Of a stretch of DNA of 64,000 bases, positions 60,546 through 64,000 are shown one piece after another (within the stretch, counting starts at the first letter, position 1; the number at the start of each line of letters is the position of its first letter). The translations under genes were made by a program, and so were the position numbers. The stretch is from NCBI GenBank assembly GCA_038380795.1, contig CM076259.1, forward strand, positions 68,477,741-68,541,740, given 5' to 3'. Source of the DNA: Pyrocephalus nanus. Lineage: Eukaryota > Chordata > Aves > Passeriformes > Tyrannidae. Under the pieces are notes generated by a model, which worked only from the letters and a program-made list of their open reading frames with translations, was not told the origin of the DNA and made no database searches.

Positions 60546-63500
60546 AGGTATTAAAAGAGCTGAAGGCCCTTTTAAAAAACTTGGCATGAGAATTTTTGGA
60601 GCCTTGTATATTTTTAAAGTAAAACCCTTTTGATGAGCTTGTAGCTTGGAGCCTGGGGTCTTAACTATCTGAGGGATAAAGTGATGATATTCTCTTTCCA
60701 ATTATGTATTACCATCAAACAAGGCTTTCTCTATTCATACAGATACACCTGTACATATCTGAATAGAACCGAACTTTTGAGTATACCAAGAAATAGGATG
60801 TCACTTCTTCTTTGCCAACCATCCATTAAGAGCTGAGAGGGCAGAAAAAAGATTTTCCAGTCAGGTGTTTGGATGATTCAATTTTCTCTGGTGATTGTTC
60901 TATAAGTTCCAAATATGGATTTTCTGGACAAACAGAACACATTTTAGGTGACAGTAGGCTGAATATTCATAAGGTGCTTCACCTGATGACTTCAGAAAAT
61001 GTAAATATGTTGAATAGTATTTATGATATTTATGATAACCAAGTCTGCAGCTTTTTAGTACACATATTGGTCTAACTAACTGAAATCTGTGAATAGCAAT
61101 AAACATCAATGTAAGATTTTCTAGTACCCACTTATGGCATTTAGAAAACAGAAGTATTTATATTTGGAAGCTGATGGCCTATTGGATTGGGCAGCAAAAT
61201 AGTCCTTGTCCCCCAGAGTTACTTAGATTTGTGGAAAAGGAAGGAAATATTATATTGTTTACTGTGGACTGTGCCTGTATTTTCAGGGTCCCATGTAATA
61301 TAAAGGCCACTGTGAGGCCCACACTGTGTTAGTTCAAACATGGACTATGACAAAGAATGCCACTGTAACCAAGACCCCTCAAAGGTTCTTTAGCACCAAC
61401 TTCCCATTGAAGCATGTGAGTGCCCTGCAGTCAATAATGTTTATAAACCCAAATCTCTTCAAGGATCATGGTTTTATGTGAGATCACTAAACCCCATACA
61501 TCTCCCCTAGAACATCTCAATTAGCCCAAAAACCACGTGCAAAGTAATGATTCAAGTTCTAAATGTCTACATCTGAACCAGTCATTACATGTGAACTAGT
61601 TTAGTGATATGACATAGGACCCATGGGAGACCTGTGTCCTTCTGGGATGGCATTTTGATGCTAACTAGGAAGTCTAAAGTCTCATAATCATATGGTGTCT
61701 AATGTGAAATTAGATGTTTATGCCGTGTCTGAGTTCTGCCCCCATTGCTTGTTTGCATCATAACTCTTAATGCAATTGTCCATGTGTAGTACAGGATTTT
61801 CAGAAGGGTGTGGAAGTGGTCCGTGGTATGACATCCATGTCCTCTGGAGCTGCAGAGGGAATGTCAGGGTCCTGACATACAATTCTGATCTTCATTAAAC
61901 CATGGCTGGTTTGCATGTGAACACACATATGTAGATATCTAATTTTACTTGTGTATCACATGCAATTGGAGAAATCCAAGGTCTGTATAGTTCTGTAGTT
62001 TTATTCAGTGGATCTATTTACAGATCCTATGTCTTGAAGTGAAATGCAGTAGGATGTCTATGTTTAGGCAACTGAGCCTTGAGTTGACCCTAAAGTCTGA
62101 CCTTAGGCTGATAATGGAGATTAAAGGTGTAGCCCTGCAGCTTGGACTTGAACGTAAAATACAGACACTAGTCTTCAAGTTCTACATTATCAGTAGGAGG
62201 AAGAGGATGCCTCCAGAAAAAAAAAGAAAAAAAAAAAAAATTACTTGTGCCCGTGTTTTCCCTGATTAAAAAGTGCCCTTTTTATCCATGAAGAAACATT
62301 TTCCGTGATACATCAGTGGATATAATTTATCATACTATTCAAATTTATCCTATGTGGGAGATAAGACCATATGGAAAATAGCTAAAGCACATTTTAAAAG
62401 CCAAGGAAAGGGAACTATAAATCTTGAGGTATGCTGTGCTGGATGTTATACTGAATAGTCTGACATAAATTTTTTTATCCTCAGCAGAACAGTAGAGAGC
62501 TTTTAGAGGGAAAAAAAAAAAAAAAGGCATGGGAATAATATTGGTTCCTTTCCAGTGCTTTCATCTAAGAAAAGTTTTGTGCTTTTTCTTTCCTTACAGT
62601 CTCCATATCACACAGTATAGGGGAACAAATATTTGAAATGGGATTGTGCATCTGTTTGTGTGCTCTGTATCAATGACTGCATCAGCAGAAATGTTGAAGT
62701 AATAACCTTGCTTGAGAGTTCTGTGGGTTGAAGTACTTGGCTTTCTATTACCAAGCTGATGCTCGTGTCATCATCATCTCTAGGCTGTAGTCACTTCAAC
62801 TGGCAGACAAACAAATAATCAAAGTAATCCATACTGACCCTTCCTAGCAACAGCTAATAACTTGAGTTTGGCTTTGGATATTAAATCTCTCTTCTAGCCA
62901 TTTGAGTGATGATACAGGGCTGTCACTGGCAGAGGAGCTGACAAATATCTCCGTGTCTGTCGTGGTTTGAAATAGAGGACACAGAGGCATCATAGGTTTT
63001 TGGATGAGGTATCAGATTTATAAGCTGCTGATATTTAGTGTGTTCTGCAGGATCAGACTGCATCAGACAACATGTGTGCTGTCAATGAATTGTCATATGG
63101 TCAGAATATTCATTTGCCAGTGAGGAGAATATAGTTTGACGTGCCCAGACATCTGGAATGAGGACTGGTTTTGGATGATATGGTGCAACCCTTTGAAAAT
63201 CTGACCATTAAATGCACTTGTAAAAGTGGTGTGTTCTGGTGCCTGATTTTAGGTATTCAGGATCTGCCTACTCCTAGCAAATTAAACAGTCTCAAGGAGC
63301 ACTCCTGCTCCTGAAAGTTGACTGTCCATACCATTGCGCCACTGGAATGGTCTCAGAAGAGCTTGCACCTGGGCCAAGTGCCATTTTTCCAAAACAGTTC
63401 CCACCTTGGCAGTAGTGTGGATGGGGGACCATTCCTAGCAGGCAAGTTGAGCACAAACACACTGGTTTGCATGGCAAAAGCAGTTTATGTATGGGCACAG

Positions 63501-64000
63501 TGGCAGCTCCATCCAGCTGGACAGTTGAAGGCACCTTCTGTAGTACAGACATTGCCTCTGGTGACAAACTCACACTATTATTTTGTTCTGTTCTGTATAT
63601 TCAGCAAACATTTATCATCTGCCCATCTATTGTGCATGTAACAGCTCCCCATCAAATGTCAGCTATTTAACAAAGCAAAGTTTCGTGGCTGCTAGGAAAG
63701 GGAATCTGAGTTTGTCCTCCGTCATGTTGGATGTTTTCAATATGGTATCATAATCACCCTTTCAAGTAAGAGACACTGATATAGAAACAAAAGGAGTGGC
63801 AGCAACTCCCATGCTGCAAAGTTGCATGCAGCAGCAATAGAATCCCTCATGTCAACCAGAGTATCAAAAGTGCTTGAACTGAATTCCTTAGAAGATGAAA
63901 GACTCACATTTAAAAACATTGCTCAAGTGTATCACTGTTTTGTACCCATTCTGGGGTGCCTTATATAAGCATCTCTGATTTTTCTGAAGGGGAAAGGAAC
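60546..64000. other. AT-rich unique sequence, no gene seen
   Basis: No recognised element. Simple sequence includes A runs at 62218-62240 and about 62511-62525, and an 18-bp palindrome at 61861-61878. Opposite open frames of 93 and 107 codons overlap at 63292-63641 and have no family resemblance. The window ends in unique sequence. Confidence 0.5.
61861..61878. repeat. 18-bp near-perfect palindrome
   Basis: ATGTCAGG and its reverse complement CCTGACAT are separated by two bases (GT). Confidence 0.8.

Noticed and set aside
62957..62975. TGTCGTGGTTTGA as the edge of another reverse ERVL-like LTR
   Set aside because: Only about a dozen bases resemble that LTR end; the following sequence does not continue the family.

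Overview
The window looks like AT-rich, non-coding DNA from a bird, either intergenic or inside a very long intron. The evidence is the repeat content. There are several 5'-truncated or fragmentary CR1 LINEs, with the typical CR1 3' tail of repeated ATTCTATG-like octamers. There are also several long terminal repeats (LTRs) of bird-type endogenous retroviruses (ERVs). I saw no Alu, L1 or other mammalian elements, and no bacterial-type operons, ribosome binding sites or compact genes. The LTR types suggest Neoaves, perhaps a songbird, but I cannot fix the species. I found no convincing protein-coding exon, tRNA, rRNA or CRISPR array. The longest open frames (about 100-165 codons) either lie inside repeats or are about what chance gives in 64 kb of AT-rich DNA.

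Layout. From 1 to 34 kb the sequence is mostly unique and AT-rich. It carries a CR1 3' tail (1.2 kb), a reverse-strand CR1 3' end that still encodes the reverse transcriptase C-terminus (3.5-3.8 kb), an internal CR1 scrap (14.6 kb), a GA tract (17.7 kb), a perfect 11-bp inverted repeat (23.25 kb) and a 22-bp minisatellite (25.8 kb). At 34.2-34.8 kb there is a reverse-strand solo LTR of the common avian ERVL-like type. It has perfect 5-bp target duplications (CCTCC) and an expanded 47-bp homopolymer, and it sits 9-10 bp from an older reverse-strand CR1 (34.8-35.2 kb). A C/A-rich, vaguely telomere-like degenerate block lies at 38.6-40.0 kb. A perfect 12-bp inverted repeat lies at 41.8 kb, with a weak box C/D snoRNA-like segment just beyond it. 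A forward LTR flanked by CAGTAT lies at 43.9-44.4 kb, and a compact reverse LTR at 50.3-50.6 kb. A mosaic of opposed CR1 pieces lies at 53.2-53.7 kb.

The most informative part is 54.6-59.2 kb. A long (about 1.1 kb) avian LTR, bounded by CTGAC target duplications, is split in two by a second insertion of about 3.5 kb. The inserted piece is a decayed class I (gammaretrovirus-like) ERV. It has its own LTR-like 5' part, no gag or protease, a frameshifted reverse transcriptase/RNase H/start-of-integrase region, and a possible Env membrane-anchor remnant. A further GC-richer LTR-like block lies at 59.9-60.5 kb, and the rest to 64 kb is unique AT-rich sequence.

Nothing here works together as a gene system. 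The window records successive retroelement insertions in a gene-poor region. I found no sign of a new biological system. Family names are from memory of avian repeats and should be checked with a repeat library.
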